Made by a program: the position numbers and the translations under genes. DNA of 62,947 bases. It comes from Bowmanella yangjiangensis (GTDB lineage: Bacteria > Pseudomonadota > Gammaproteobacteria > Enterobacterales > Alteromonadaceae). Of this stretch, positions 35,056 through 45,157 are shown in pieces. How positions within the stretch are numbered: the first letter of the stretch is position 1; each line of letters opens with the position of its first letter. The stretch spans positions 1-62,947 of the forward strand of contig NZ_JAFKCS010000022.1 in assembly GCF_017255015.1 (NCBI RefSeq). The letters run 5' to 3'. The notes beneath the pieces were generated by a model. It searched no databases. It saw only the letters and a program-made list of their open reading frames with translations, and was not told the origin of the DNA.

Positions 35056-35871
35056 ATGAGCAAATGGATAATCGCAACCGGCATCACCCTGAGTGTGTTG
35101 AGTCAGTCAGGTATCGCCAAGGATTTCACCTGGCCGGATGGCCAGCAGGCAGCGGTGAGTCTCGGCTATGACGATGCCCTGGCCAGCCAGTTGGATATCG
35201 CCATCCCGCAACTGAATAAACACGGCCTGCGCGGGACTTTTTATCTGACCTTGTCTTCCCCGGTGTTGGTCGAACGCATGGATGCCTGGCGTGCTGCCGC
35301 GTTAAGCGGTCATGAACTGGCCAATCACAGTATCAATCACCCCTGCCGGGCAGACTTGCCCGGACGTGAGTGGGTGGAGGCAGAGAACCAGTTAGATAAC
35401 TGGAGCATGACCCGCATGCTACGCGAAGTAAGCCAGGCCAGCAGTTTTTTGTATGCCATTGATGGCCAGACGGTACGCACTTACACACCACCTTGTGGAG
35501 ATCGGCAGACTAAAGACGGTGATTACGTCAGCGCCATTGAACCTAAGTTTGCTGCCATACGCCTGCCTGGGGCGCCGCTGGTCAGTATGGATGAATTGAA
35601 TCTATCACACACCCCCACCTGGTTTCCTGACCAGCCAAGTCTGGATGCGTTAATTGCCTATGTGGAACAAGCGGCCAAACGCGGTACCTTGGCCAGTATT
35701 AGTTTTCACGGTGTGGGGGGCGACCATATGCGTGTTAACGCTGATGTTCACGATGCCTTTTTAGCCTATCTGGCCAAACACCCTAAGCGCTTTTGGGTAA
35801 GCACCTTTCGTGACATAGCCCAGTATATTCACCATCAACAATCAGGCGCAGGTCTCAGGGGTAAAAAGTAA
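35056..35871 (+). CDS. polysaccharide deacetylase (CE4/NodB-like), exported
   Basis: The 271-residue protein has a signal peptide to about residue 21. NodB motifs: D39-D40 in a divergent first motif (SLGYDDA instead of TFDDG), and the metal pair H91/H95 (NHSINH). The usual Arg-Pro motif seems replaced by TPPCGDR. The chain ends in SISFHGVGGD, matching the catalytic-His motif. It probably removes acetyl groups from a glycan in the periplasm. It lies 62 bases behind GH3 and before a shared terminator, so it is probably the third gene of the FucP-GH3 operon. The target sugar is unknown. Confidence 0.85.
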   Translation: MSKWIIATGITLSVLSQSGIAKDFTWPDGQQAAVSLGYDDALASQLDIAIPQLNKHGLRGTFYLTLSSPVLVERMDAWRAAALSGHELANHSINHPCRADLPGREWVEAENQLDNWSMTRMLREVSQASSFLYAIDGQTVRTYTPPCGDRQTKDGDYVSAIEPKFAAIRLPGAPLVSMDELNLSHTPTWFPDQPSLDALIAYVEQAAKRGTLASISFHGVGGDHMRVNADVHDAFLAYLAKHPKRFWVSTFRDIAQYIHHQQSGAGLRGKK

Positions 35872-35897
35872 AAGGGGAGCGAATTGCTCCCCTTTTT
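35871..35897. terminator. bidirectional rho-independent terminator
   Basis: AAAGGGGAGC (35871-35880) pairs with GCTCCCCTTT (35886-35895), with T-runs on both strands. It ends the GH3/deacetylase operon and, on the other strand, the HBM chemoreceptor gene. Confidence 0.92.
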
Positions 35898-35901
35898 ATC
35901 C

Positions 35902-37812
35902 TCAGACTCTGAAAAAGCCCACCAGCTTTTCCATCTGACCGCTGCGCTCAACCTGTTCACGGATCTGCTGTTGGATCTCGTTTAAGCCCTCGGCATTCTG
36001 ATCAGACATATTTTTGATCTGCATAATATTGCCGTTTACTTCCTCAACCACTGAGCTTTGCTCTTCAGCCCCCACCGACACCTGAGTGTTCATCTCAGAG
36101 ATACTGTTAATGGCGGCCACAATGCTGCCATAGGCATCACTGGACTCATTGGTCAGGTTGACAACATTATTCGTCTTGTCCGTTGACTGGCCAATAACGT
36201 TAACTACATTGGCTGCGCCTTGCTGAATAACCTCAATGATAGTAGTAATTTCAGCAATAGAATCCTGGGTTTTCTGTGCCAGCGTGCGCACTTCATCGGC
36301 CACCACAGAGAAGCCCCGACCCTGCTCTCCAGCTCGCGCCGCTTCAATGGCAGCATTGAGCGCTAACAGGTTAGTTTGGTCGGCAATGCCACGGATCACG
36401 CCCAGAATACTGGAGATATTCGCCGCATCACCGTCCAGCTTATTCACCACTTGGGTGGCTGATTGCATATCCATAGCCAGCTCTTGCATGGCGTTGATGG
36501 TCAGGCGCACCACCTGCTCACCATTTTTTGCCTGCTCTTCGGCATTGACACTTTCCTGATGTGCCTGTGATGCATTTTGCGCAATCTGCAAGGTGGCTGC
36601 GGCCATTTCATTTAATGCCGTGGCCAGCATATCGGTTTCCATTTGCTGGGTTTGTACTGAACGGTTGGACTGTTCGACTGCCGCCATCACAGAATTACTA
36701 GAGTCATTCAATACCCCTGTCACCTGCTGGATCTGGCCTACGATGTCGCGTAGTGAGGCTGCCGACTGATTCATGGCGGTATTCAGTTCGCCAAACTCGT
36801 CATTATTGATGATATTGATATTGCTGGTTAAATTACCCTCAGCAATTTCCTTTGCGAACGCAATGGATTGATTAAGCGGATTCATAATACTGCGTACCAA
36901 CCACACCCCCAGCACGGCACTTAGCAACATGGCCAGTGCCACGGCAATAAAGGTTACTGCTTTTACCTGGGTGCGCACATCGGACTCAACCACCAGTTCC
37001 TCACCAATGAGTTTAGTCGCCATGGTTGATGCTTCTTCACCTTCACTCAGCATGTGAGAAAACGCGCTTTCAACACCTATGCTGGCATCACGCATCGCAA
37101 CAAACAGGCTACGATACTGAGTAAGACTGTCGTTTAGTTTACCAAGGTGAGTCTGAGTTTGGTCCGAAAGCATAATACTTTTCATATGCAATACTTGCTT
37201 ACTCAGACCTTCGATTTCGCTCAGAATGTTGTCTGCTAACTGAGCCGTTGGCTTACTGTTGTATTTACGGATTTCCACTCTAACCAAATTAAAACTGTCT
37301 TTAAAATGCTTGGCGGTACGATAACGATTGAACTCGGCGAAGTCGGTCTGATGGGAAGAAAAGTAACTCTCGATAGCAGAGAGTACTGCATCAATATCCG
37401 TGGAGACAGCACGCGCAGCACCGTCGAATGACTCGCGACTTCTGATATTGTCAGACTGCGCTTGCGTAAAGTCTTTGAAGGCACTTCTGTAGTCCGCAAT
37501 ATTACTACGAATAGACTGTGCCTGACGAAGGCGTTCCGGTGCCTGCATATTGGCCAGAACAGGCTCGAGACTGGCATTAGCCTGATCCAGATACCCCAAA
37601 ACACCGTCATGATATTTAGGTAATTCTGTAATCATATAATCGGCTTGCGACAGCCTGGCTTGATAAAGTTGGGTATTGGCGTTGGACAGGCCGGTCAGAA
37701 TCTGAATTTGCCCTTCCAGTCGGCCCAACATCAGATAGGAAATGATGCCCAGTAACAGCATCACAAAGGTCAGGGAAAACAGTGCAGTGTACAGCTTTTG
37801 TCTTATTGTCAT
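35902..37812 (-). CDS. methyl-accepting chemotaxis protein with helical bimodular (HBM)-like sensor
   Basis: A 636-residue chemoreceptor. The first membrane helix is at about 8-28. An all-helical periplasmic region of ~255 residues, the size of HBM domains, follows, then a second membrane helix near 285-308. HAMP ([20 protein letters not shown]) and a signalling hairpin follow, with [23 protein letters not shown] sensors in Pseudomonas recognise organic acids, but ligand residues cannot be matched by eye. It is convergent with the deacetylase gene. Confidence 0.9.
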   Translation of the reverse strand: MTIRQKLYTALFSLTFVMLLLGIISYLMLGRLEGQIQILTGLSNANTQLYQARLSQADYMITELPKYHDGVLGYLDQANASLEPVLANMQAPERLRQAQSIRSNIADYRSAFKDFTQAQSDNIRSRESFDGAARAVSTDIDAVLSAIESYFSSHQTDFAEFNRYRTAKHFKDSFNLVRVEIRKYNSKPTAQLADNILSEIEGLSKQVLHMKSIMLSDQTQTHLGKLNDSLTQYRSLFVAMRDASIGVESAFSHMLSEGEEASTMATKLIGEELVVESDVRTQVKAVTFIAVALAMLLSAVLGVWLVRSIMNPLNQSIAFAKEIAEGNLTSNINIINNDEFGELNTAMNQSAASLRDIVGQIQQVTGVLNDSSNSVMAAVEQSNRSVQTQQMETDMLATALNEMAAATLQIAQNASQAHQESVNAEEQAKNGEQVVRLTINAMQELAMDMQSATQVVNKLDGDAANISSILGVIRGIADQTNLLALNAAIEAARAGEQGRGFSVVADEVRTLAQKTQDSIAEITTIIEVIQQGAANVVNVIGQSTDKTNNVVNLTNESSDAYGSIVAAINSISEMNTQVSVGAEEQSSVVEEVNGNIMQIKNMSDQNAEGLNEIQQQIREQVERSGQMEKLVGFFRV

Positions 37813-38315
37813 TTACTACGTCGCCTTGCAATAGATCTATTATCACGCTATCCCAGACGCAGAGCTCTCCCTCTGCTCGATAGCCTATCGCAAGCCGCCC
37901 CAGCACTTGCACGGCACAGTTCAACGCCTGAAATTATTGAAATTTCAGAACCTTGCGCAGCTGTCCATGGCCATGTCCGAGAGGCGCGCAGTGTAACGTA
38001 CAAAGATTCACCAGGGCGCACAATTTTCACGCTTCAACATAGTAAAAACAGCAACACCCATAACCTAAACGAATAACCTTATGCCATTTGTTAATAGCAT
38101 TAACCAAGGTTACAATTTTCCAACAAAAACAGTGTGTTACACTATTGTCAGTAAAAGGACGGAAAGCCTAAGCGAGAATGTAAATACCACAAGGGATTTT
38201 CATCTGACCGTTATTGGGCACTAATCGGCTAAGCCCCGCTGTCTGCCTCATTAGCGCAGACCCGTTTATCAACTTGTGTCAGAATCGCCGCCGTCTACCA
38301 GCCAGGGAATATCAG
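37813..38315. other. long divergent intergenic region with long leader
   Basis: Holds promoters for the HBM chemoreceptor (minus) and the TonB receptor (plus). The plus promoter (38088-38116) would give a ~190-base leader. The leader contains a hairpin GTCTGC (38241-38246) with GCAGAC (38256-38261) without a T-run. No known riboswitch class could be matched by eye. Open frames here lack ribosome sites. Confidence 0.5.
38088..38116 (+). promoter_or_regulatory. sigma-70 promoter of TonB receptor gene
   Basis: TTGTTA (38088-38093), a 17-base spacer and TACAAT (38111-38116) match the sigma-70 consensus in 4 and 5 of 6 positions respectively. The start would be near 38123, about 190 bases before the ATG. 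Confidence 0.5.
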
Positions 38316-40349
38316 ATGCCGGATCACAAGTCTCTCCTCCTACCTTTCAGCTATTTTTTCAGCCTCAGTGTTTTAGCCCATGGCCTGGACTATGAGCACA
38401 TAGCCGTGCATGGCCATCAGACCCGTCTGGTAGGTCAGGCGATATCCGCTTCTGAAGGCATTATTGGTCAGGGTGAAATTGCTCAGCGCCCGCTACTCAG
38501 AACAGGTGAAATGCTGGAGTTGGTGCCTGGTATGGTGGTCACTCAGCATAGTGGTTCAGGTAAAGCCAATCAGTACTTCCTGCGAGGTTTTAACCTTGAC
38601 CATGGTACGGACTTTCAAACCCGTGTGGATGGTATGCCGGTTAACATGCGCACCCATGGCCACGGCCAGGCCTATACCGACCTGAACTTTATCGTGCCGG
38701 AATTCGTTGGCAATATTCAATATCGCAAAGGGGCTTACCACGCAACCCAGGGCGACTTTGCTACCGCCGGTTCTGCCAGTTTCTTTATGACGCCGCAATT
38801 ACCCAGCATGCTATCCCTGCAAATGGGCCAGGATAATTACTGGCGCACCCTGGCTGCGAAAAGTCTGAAGATAGACAATGCCGTTCTCAACTTAGGGGTG
38901 GAAGCCACTCGTTATGATGGCCCCTGGACGGATGTTGAAGAAGACATTAAGAAGTTCAACGGCCTAGTTAGTTACCATCGCCCGACTGAAAATGGTCAGC
39001 TCAGCCTGACTTTCATGGCATATGACAACCAATGGAATTCAGCCGACCAAATCCCGCAGCGCGCTGTCGAGCAAGGTCTGATTGATGAATTAGGCTCGTT
39101 GGATACCACGTTAGGAGGCGAGTCTGACCGCTACAGCCTGTCGGTTAACTGGCTGGTCGGCGAATGGAGCCTCAGCGCCTATGCCATCGAATCAAATCTG
39201 GACTTGTATTCCAACTTTACCTACTTCCTTAATGATCCGGTGCAGGGCGACCAATTCAAACAAGTTGATCAGCGCCGCATCTGGGGCGGAGAAATCAATC
39301 GCCACGCGTATAGCAATTTGTTTGGCAAAGAATGGGCGCATGAATTTGGTGCTCAGCTTCGCCATGATGATATTGGAGAAGTGGCCTTGTATAACACCCG
39401 CGCCAGGCAAGTGATAAGCCCAGTCAGGGTGGATGCCGTGCAAGAAACATCCAGCTCGTTGTATTGGCAGTCTGAGCTACTGTTAAGCAGCCGCCTGACC
39501 TTAAGCAGCGGTGTACGCTACGACTATTTTGATGTATCTGTAGACAGTGATTTGACTGATAACAGCGGCAATGCCAATGATGATTTAGTCAGCTTTAACG
39601 CCAGCCTCACCTATAGCCTGACACCCAGTCTGGAAGCCTATGCCAACGCCGGTCAGTCATTTCATTCCAATGATGCCCGCGGTGCCACCATTTCTGTTGA
39701 TCCGGTAACAGGGGAAGCCGCCAGCCCAGTGGATTTGCTGGTGCGCGGCGAAGGTATGGAGGTGGGACTGCGTTACTTCGACAGTCGCCGCCTCAACCTG
39801 TCAATGGCACTTTGGAGTTTGAATCTGGACTCAGAACTGCTGTTTGTCGGTGATGCCGGGAATACCGAAGCCAGCCGCGGCTCACGTCGCTACGGGCTGG
39901 AACTTGCCGCCTATTACTGGTTAGCCGAGACCTTAAGCGCGGATCTTGAGCTGGCCTTGACCCACTCCCGCTTCCGTGGCGAGGAGGAAGGCGAAGGTAA
40001 TCGTATCGACGGATCTTTACCTATGGTAGCCAGCGCAGGCTTAAACTGGCAGCTCAGCGAACAGTGGCAAAGCAGCCTGCGGGTTCGCCACTTCGGTAAA
40101 CGTATGCTGGATAGTCATGGCGAACAGCGTTCTTCACCGCTGACGGTAGTTAATCTGTCGGTAAGTTACCGTCTGCCATCCTGGCAGTTCAGACTCGAAG
40201 CCCTGAATCTGTTGGACAGTAACGACCACGATATTGACTACTTGTATGAGTCACGCTTGCCGGGTGAAGCACAAGAGGGCATTGAAGATGTACACTACCA
40301 CCCCATAGAACCCCGCACCCTGCGAGTAGGCGCTACCTATCACTTCTGA
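38316..40349 (+). CDS. TonB-dependent receptor, cargo unknown
   Basis: About 677 residues with a signal peptide near 1-22, then a plug with GMVVTQHSGSGKANQYFLRG and VDGMPVNMRTHGHGQAYTDL, and a barrel ending in GATYHF. The His-rich HGHG segment in the plug, just where cargo contacts occur, is distinctive. The frame opens at 38214, but ATG 38316 with AGGGA upstream starts the signal peptide. No transporter or enzyme gene adjoins it, and the next gene on this strand is an RND adaptor. The long leader suggests post-transcriptional control. Metal chelate or small-ligand uptake is possible; unproven. Confidence 0.87.
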   Translation: MPDHKSLLLPFSYFFSLSVLAHGLDYEHIAVHGHQTRLVGQAISASEGIIGQGEIAQRPLLRTGEMLELVPGMVVTQHSGSGKANQYFLRGFNLDHGTDFQTRVDGMPVNMRTHGHGQAYTDLNFIVPEFVGNIQYRKGAYHATQGDFATAGSASFFMTPQLPSMLSLQMGQDNYWRTLAAKSLKIDNAVLNLGVEATRYDGPWTDVEEDIKKFNGLVSYHRPTENGQLSLTFMAYDNQWNSADQIPQRAVEQGLIDELGSLDTTLGGESDRYSLSVNWLVGEWSLSAYAIESNLDLYSNFTYFLNDPVQGDQFKQVDQRRIWGGEINRHAYSNLFGKEWAHEFGAQLRHDDIGEVALYNTRARQVISPVRVDAVQETSSSLYWQSELLLSSRLTLSSGVRYDYFDVSVDSDLTDNSGNANDDLVSFNASLTYSLTPSLEAYANAGQSFHSNDARGATISVDPVTGEAASPVDLLVRGEGMEVGLRYFDSRRLNLSMALWSLNLDSELLFVGDAGNTEASRGSRRYGLELAAYYWLAETLSADLELALTHSRFRGEEEGEGNRIDGSLPMVASAGLNWQLSEQWQSSLRVRHFGKRMLDSHGEQRSSPLTVVNLSVSYRLPSWQFRLEALNLLDSNDHDIDYLYESRLPGEAQEGIEDVHYHPIEPRTLRVGATYHF

Positions 40350-40352
40350 AGA

Positions 40353-40607
40353 CTAATCCTCTGATGTGCGGGCCGCTGCACGGCCCCACACATGGAAAGC
40401 ATTGAGGTAAAGCCGCTCAACCTTTTCCCTGGCCCATGGGGTGCGCCGCAAGAATTTAAGACTCGATTTTACCGAGGGATCATGGGTGAAACAGCGTATC
40501 TCTACCGCCTTGCCCATTTGCTCCCAGCCTAACTCTTTTTCAAGGCGGATTAACATCTGTTCAAGAGTAACGCCATGTAAGGGATTGTTTGCTTGTATAT
40601 CCGCCAT
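40353..40607 (-). CDS. VF530/DUF2132 family small protein
   Basis: The 84-residue basic protein has the VF530 family pattern: NPLHGVTLEQMLIRLEKELG, RCFTHDPSVKSSLKFLRRTP and WAREKVERLYL. The family has a small DNA-binding-like helical fold but no established function. It lies tail-to-tail with the TonB receptor gene, three bases apart. The 163 bases to the RND adaptor gene hold promoters only. Confidence 0.9.
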   Translation of the reverse strand: MADIQANNPLHGVTLEQMLIRLEKELGWEQMGKAVEIRCFTHDPSVKSSLKFLRRTPWAREKVERLYLNAFHVWGRAAARTSED

Positions 40608-40770
40608 GTGCAGCTCTACGGGATAAAAAGGACCTTGCCTTATTCTAACAGAGCGTACATGGGTATTAAAAAAGCATTTCTACTAACAGAAATTTACAAT
40701 TGCCTTACGCCTTTGTTGCAAAGCTTGGTTATCATAGGCACTTTAAGACACCAAAGCAGACGCACAGCCA

Positions 40771-41958
40771 ATGAACAAAGTTTGGATAAAGATCGCACTT
40801 CCGGTACTCGCGCTGGGTATCGGATTTGTGGGTATGGCAGCCATCAAAGCCACCGCCGAAGATAAAGAAGACAAGCAAGAGATTGATTCGCGCCCCACCG
40901 TTAAGGTTGAAGTGCTGCGTACCGAAGACTATCAGGTAGCGATTAACAGCTTTGGTGAAGTGAGACCTTTGGAAAAAACTCAGTTAGCAGCAATGGTGTC
41001 TGGAGAAGTCATTGGCTGGCATGAGGACTTTGTGCCTGGCGGCGTGGTAAAGCGTGGTACCTTGCTGTTTAGCATCGACAAGCAACAATATCAGGCCGCC
41101 TTGTTACAGGCTGAAGCCAACCTGAGTCAGGCTAATGCACAGTTAATCGAAGAGCGTGCCAAAGCTGAAGTCGCCAAACGCGAAGCCAAAACCATGCCGG
41201 CCGCCCGCATCACCGACTTGTACTTACGAAAGCCGCAGGTGCTGAGTGCCGAGGCCGCGGTTAAATCTGCCGAGGCGCAATTAAAGATCGCCCAGCGCAA
41301 CCTGTCTTACACCGACGTCCGCGCCCCTTATGATGCGCTAGTTGTGTCTCGCAACCTGGGTACAGGGCAATATGTGCATCAGGGCAACGAAGTTGGTTTG
41401 CTCTACAATATTGAAACCGCTGAAATCAACCTGCCCATTGCAGGTTTTGATGCCTTGTTCCTGCCTGCCGATTTACAAGGCAGTACAGCGCAAATCAGCA
41501 GCCGTGGCGCTATTACTGTGACCCGTACCGGCACAGTTGAACGCGATCTTGGTATTGTTGATCAGGACACTCGTATGAGTCAGGTGGTGGCAAGGATTAA
41601 TGACCCATATAGCCTGAACACCGACGCGCCAGCCTTCAAATTCGGCACTTATGTGGAAGTCAGTCTCAAAGGTTCAACCCTGCAGGATATTTTCCGCCTG
41701 CCTCAGGAACTGGTCACTAACCGCAAAGTTTGGGTGGTAAACAAAGACAACGAATTAGAATCCCGCACCGTGAAAGTCTTGCGAGAAGAGGCGCAGTTTT
41801 TCCTGGTGGAGAATGGTCTGAATGCCGGCGAACGGGTGGTTATGACCCTGCCTGAGTATCCACAAAACGGCATGAAAGTGAAAATCGCCGGTGAGCAGAG
41901 CAAACAAACCAACACAGGCACCGAGGATAGTGGTCTGGTTGCGCAGGCGAACGATTAA
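40771..41958 (+). CDS. RND efflux periplasmic adaptor (membrane fusion protein)
   Basis: The 395-residue protein is anchored by an N-terminal helix (ALPVLALGIGFVGMAAI) without a lipobox. Next come barrel-sandwich halves (AAMVSGEVIGWHEDFVPGGV; TDVRAPYDALVVSRNLGTGQ), an alpha-helical hairpin at about 110-170, and a beta-barrel and membrane-proximal domain. It links the inner-membrane pump encoded nine bases downstream to an outer-membrane channel, which is not encoded here. A possible CpxR-like direct repeat (TTTAC at 40693, CTTAC at 40704) lies 63 bases upstream. Confidence 0.92.
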   Translation: MNKVWIKIALPVLALGIGFVGMAAIKATAEDKEDKQEIDSRPTVKVEVLRTEDYQVAINSFGEVRPLEKTQLAAMVSGEVIGWHEDFVPGGVVKRGTLLFSIDKQQYQAALLQAEANLSQANAQLIEERAKAEVAKREAKTMPAARITDLYLRKPQVLSAEAAVKSAEAQLKIAQRNLSYTDVRAPYDALVVSRNLGTGQYVHQGNEVGLLYNIETAEINLPIAGFDALFLPADLQGSTAQISSRGAITVTRTGTVERDLGIVDQDTRMSQVVARINDPYSLNTDAPAFKFGTYVEVSLKGSTLQDIFRLPQELVTNRKVWVVNKDNELESRTVKVLREEAQFFLVENGLNAGERVVMTLPEYPQNGMKVKIAGEQSKQTNTGTEDSGLVAQAND

Positions 41959-41967
41959 GGAAGCATC

Positions 41968-44900
41968 ATGTCCAGTACAGCACCTCAAGAACAGGGCCTG
42001 ATTGCCTATTTTGCCCGCAATACGGTAGCTGCCAACCTGATGATGTGGTTTATCATCATTATGGGTTTGGTCAGCTATTTCACTATCCAGCGCCAGATGT
42101 TCCCAAACATCGAAATCAATTACATCAATATCAACGCCACTTACCGCGGCGCCTCACCTCAGGAAATTGAAGAAGGCATATTGATTAAAATTGAGGAGTC
42201 ACTCAAAGATGTGACCGAGATTAAGCGCCTGGTTTCACGCGCATTCAGGAACAACGGCCGAATTACCCTGGAAATCCACACTAAGGAAGACATTACCGAT
42301 GTGTTGGATAAGGTCAAACTACGCGTAGACAGCATCGCCACTTTCCCGGCCGGTATGGAACCTGTGACGGTATCGCAGCAGGAATTCCGTCAGGATGTGA
42401 TTGAGATGGCCGTGGTGGGAGAGTTGCCACTCAAAGACCTTAAAAGCATAGCCATTCAGATGGAACGGGAAATGCTGCAACTGGGCAATGTGTCGCTGGT
42501 AAATCTGGATGCCCCGGATGACGAAATTGCCGTTGAAATTAAACCCGAGATGCTGCGCCGCTACAACCTGACCTTGGATGATGTAGCCGCCGCAATCCGC
42601 CGCTATTCAGCGAATATTTCTGCCGGTCAAATTCGCACTGAAACAGGCATCATCGCCGTGCGGGTGGAAAACCAATACTACAACGGCGAAGAGTTTCGCA
42701 ATATCCCGGTCAAAATAGGCGCAAGTGGTAACAAAGTACTGCTGCAGGACGTGGCTTTTATTCAGGATGAGCTGGCCGAGGGTGAGTACTACTTCAAGTA
42801 CTCGGGCGAAAACGCCATTTTTATGTCGGTGAAAGCCACCAAAGACCAGAATATGGTGCCGGTTGCCAAGTCAGTGAAAGACTTTATCGAACACCGCAAT
42901 CAAACCCTGCCCCATGGCGTGGAAATGAAGGTACTGGTGGATATGACCTACTACCTGAATGCCCGTCTGGACATGATGCTGAATAACCTCTGGCAAGGGG
43001 CAATTCTGGTAGCATTGATGCTGACTATCTTCCTGCGCTTCCGTTTAGCGTTCTGGGTAATGGTGGGTCTGCCGGTCTGTTTCCTGGGTGCCATGATGAT
43101 GATGCCGGTATTTGGCATCACCATTAATATCCTGTCGCTATTCGCCTTTATTATGGTACTGGGGATAGTGGTGGACGACGCTATAGTCATAGGGGAAAGC
43201 GCCTACACCGAAATAGAAAGTAAGGGGCCGGGGGTTGAAAATGTTATCCGCGGCGCTAAGCGGGTTGCCACGCCTGCGACCTTCGGGGTATTGACCACTA
43301 TTGCAGTATTTGCGCCCTTTGTGTTCAGTAAAGGGCCAGAAGGTACCTTCTTTGTCATCATCGCCACTATGGTGATCTTGTGCCTGAGTTTCAGCTTGAT
43401 CGAGTCCAAGCTGATCCTACCAGCGCATATTGCCCATATCGATTTTAAACCTATTAAAAAGGGTAGCTGGCGTGACCGCTTCAACACGCGCTTCTTCGGT
43501 TTTGTAAACGGTACCTACAAAAACTTTGTTGCTCGCTGTGTGGAATGGCGCTGGCTGACCTTCTTCTCGTTTATTGCCATGTTGATGATTAGCTGGGCAC
43601 TTATCTCTGCTAATCATGTACGCATGGTTCCAACGCCCAAAGTACCGCATGACTTCCCAGCGATTAAGATTGAAATGAACGAGACCGTCTCGGATGAAGC
43701 CACTATTGATGCGCTGAAAATTGTCGAAGCTGCCATCTGGCAGGTGGAGAAAGAAATCACCGCTGAATATGGTTCCGGTATGGTTAAAGACCTGCTGGCC
43801 TTCAACCAGGGCCGCACCGAGGCCCGCATTGTAGTGCCACTGGTAGATGAAGCAGATCGTCATTTCACGGCCTTTGAGCTGGCACGCCGCTGGCGTGAAA
43901 AGATCCCTGAAATTCCCGGCATGAAGTCCTTTACCATTCAGGACGACGTAAATGGCGGGCGTGATGACGGCGAGTTCGGTTACCTGTTGTTTGGTTCAGA
44001 TATCAAAACCCTCAACGAGGCTGGCCGCTACTTCATCAGCAAGTTGCAGGAGCAGGAAGGCCTGTTTGATGTCAGTTCCACCATAGACCCGGCTAGTAAA
44101 GAAGTGCAGATACAACTGCTGCCCGTTGCCTACGACCTGGGACTGAACCTGACCAGCATAGCCAATCAGATTGGCGATAGTTTTTATGGTAGCGAGGCTC
44201 AGCGGGTTATTCGCGGCACCGAAGAAGTGCGGGTTATGGTGCGTTATCCCAAGTTATCCCGTGAACAATTTGCCGAACTGAAATACGCCATTATTCAAAC
44301 GCCGTCCGGCAAGGAAGTCATGCTGGGTGATGTGGTAGCTTTGGTTGAACAACCGGGTATCAGCTATATCCGCCGTGAAGGGGGTTATCGCAGCGTCTAT
44401 GTATGGGGCAATATTGACGAAGAGAAAGTCGAGCCCAATGCGGTGGTCAAAACCATTGAAGAGACCTTACTGCCAGATATGCAAGCCACCTTCCCGTCAG
44501 TGAAAACTGAGCTAGGCGGCGGCATAGCCGAACAGCAGGCCCAGCAAAATGAACAGGTTATGTTCTTTATTGCCGGCATGATCATCGTCTACATCTTGTT
44601 GGCCGTGCCGCTGAAAAGTTACGGGCAGCCGATTATTATCATGTCGGTTATCCCATTCAGCTTGACCGGCGCTATCTGGGGACACTTCCTGTTCGGACTG
44701 GATTTGAGCATGATGTCCACCTTCGGCCTGATTGCGGCGGCAGGGGTAGTGATTAACGACAGTCTGGTCATGACAGACTATGTCAACCAGCGCCGTGCCG
44801 AAGGCATTCGCATCAAAGATGCGGTACTGGAAGCCGGCTGCGCCAGATTCCGGGCCATTACCCTGACTTCCATCACGACCTTCGCCGGTGTACTACCGAT

Positions 44901-45117
44901 TATGTTTGAGACCAGTCTGCAGGCCAGGTTTGTTATTCCTATGGCTGTAGCACTGGGCTTCGCGGTGATGTACGCCACCTTGGTGACGCTGTTGTTAGTG
45001 CCCTGTTTGTACATGATTCTGGAAGATATGCGCAAACCTTTCAGGTATGTGCGGCAAAAGCTGTCTCGTAAGCCTGCGCCTCAGCAAGGCAATGACCTGG
45101 AAGGGTCACATTACTGA
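41968..45117 (+). CDS. RND-family efflux permease (HAE1/AcrB-like)
   Basis: A 1049-residue inner-membrane pump of full length: 12 predicted membrane helices, two large periplasmic loops and an N-terminal RND start (FARNTVAANLMMWFIIIMGL). Membrane helix 4 carries the proton-relay acidic pair (GIVVDDAIVIGES). It sits behind its adaptor with an AAGGA ribosome site. It belongs to the broad drug/detergent-type RND group; the substrate is unknown. A strong terminator follows. Confidence 0.93.
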   Translation: MSSTAPQEQGLIAYFARNTVAANLMMWFIIIMGLVSYFTIQRQMFPNIEINYININATYRGASPQEIEEGILIKIEESLKDVTEIKRLVSRAFRNNGRITLEIHTKEDITDVLDKVKLRVDSIATFPAGMEPVTVSQQEFRQDVIEMAVVGELPLKDLKSIAIQMEREMLQLGNVSLVNLDAPDDEIAVEIKPEMLRRYNLTLDDVAAAIRRYSANISAGQIRTETGIIAVRVENQYYNGEEFRNIPVKIGASGNKVLLQDVAFIQDELAEGEYYFKYSGENAIFMSVKATKDQNMVPVAKSVKDFIEHRNQTLPHGVEMKVLVDMTYYLNARLDMMLNNLWQGAILVALMLTIFLRFRLAFWVMVGLPVCFLGAMMMMPVFGITINILSLFAFIMVLGIVVDDAIVIGESAYTEIESKGPGVENVIRGAKRVATPATFGVLTTIAVFAPFVFSKGPEGTFFVIIATMVILCLSFSLIESKLILPAHIAHIDFKPIKKGSWRDRFNTRFFGFVNGTYKNFVARCVEWRWLTFFSFIAMLMISWALISANHVRMVPTPKVPHDFPAIKIEMNETVSDEATIDALKIVEAAIWQVEKEITAEYGSGMVKDLLAFNQGRTEARIVVPLVDEADRHFTAFELARRWREKIPEIPGMKSFTIQDDVNGGRDDGEFGYLLFGSDIKTLNEAGRYFISKLQEQEGLFDVSSTIDPASKEVQIQLLPVAYDLGLNLTSIANQIGDSFYGSEAQRVIRGTEEVRVMVRYPKLSREQFAELKYAIIQTPSGKEVMLGDVVALVEQPGISYIRREGGYRSVYVWGNIDEEKVEPNAVVKTIEETLLPDMQATFPSVKTELGGGIAEQQAQQNEQVMFFIAGMIIVYILLAVPLKSYGQPIIIMSVIPFSLTGAIWGHFLFGLDLSMMSTFGLIAAAGVVINDSLVMTDYVNQRRAEGIRIKDAVLEAGCARFRAITLTSITTFAGVLPIMFETSLQARFVIPMAVALGFAVMYATLVTLLLVPCLYMILEDMRKPFRYVRQKLSRKPAPQQGNDLEGSHY

Positions 45118-45131
45118 TTAAGTTAGAATTT

Positions 45132-45157
45132 AAAAAGAGCCCGCCCGGGCTCTTTTT
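45132..45157. terminator. bidirectional terminator after RND operon
   Basis: AAAAAGAGCCC pairs with GGGCTCTTTTT (stem core GAGCCC 45137-45142 with GGGCTC 45147-45152), with A/T runs on both sides. It serves the RND operon and the convergent binding-protein gene. Confidence 0.92.

Noticed and set aside
37798-38076. 92-codon plus-strand frame upstream of the TonB receptor
   Set aside because: It starts inside the chemoreceptor gene, has no family resemblance and covers promoter sequence.
38117-38315. Cobalamin or TPP riboswitch in the TonB-receptor leader
   Set aside because: The conserved cores of these classes could not be found by eye; only one plain hairpin and a CCCCGC stretch are seen.
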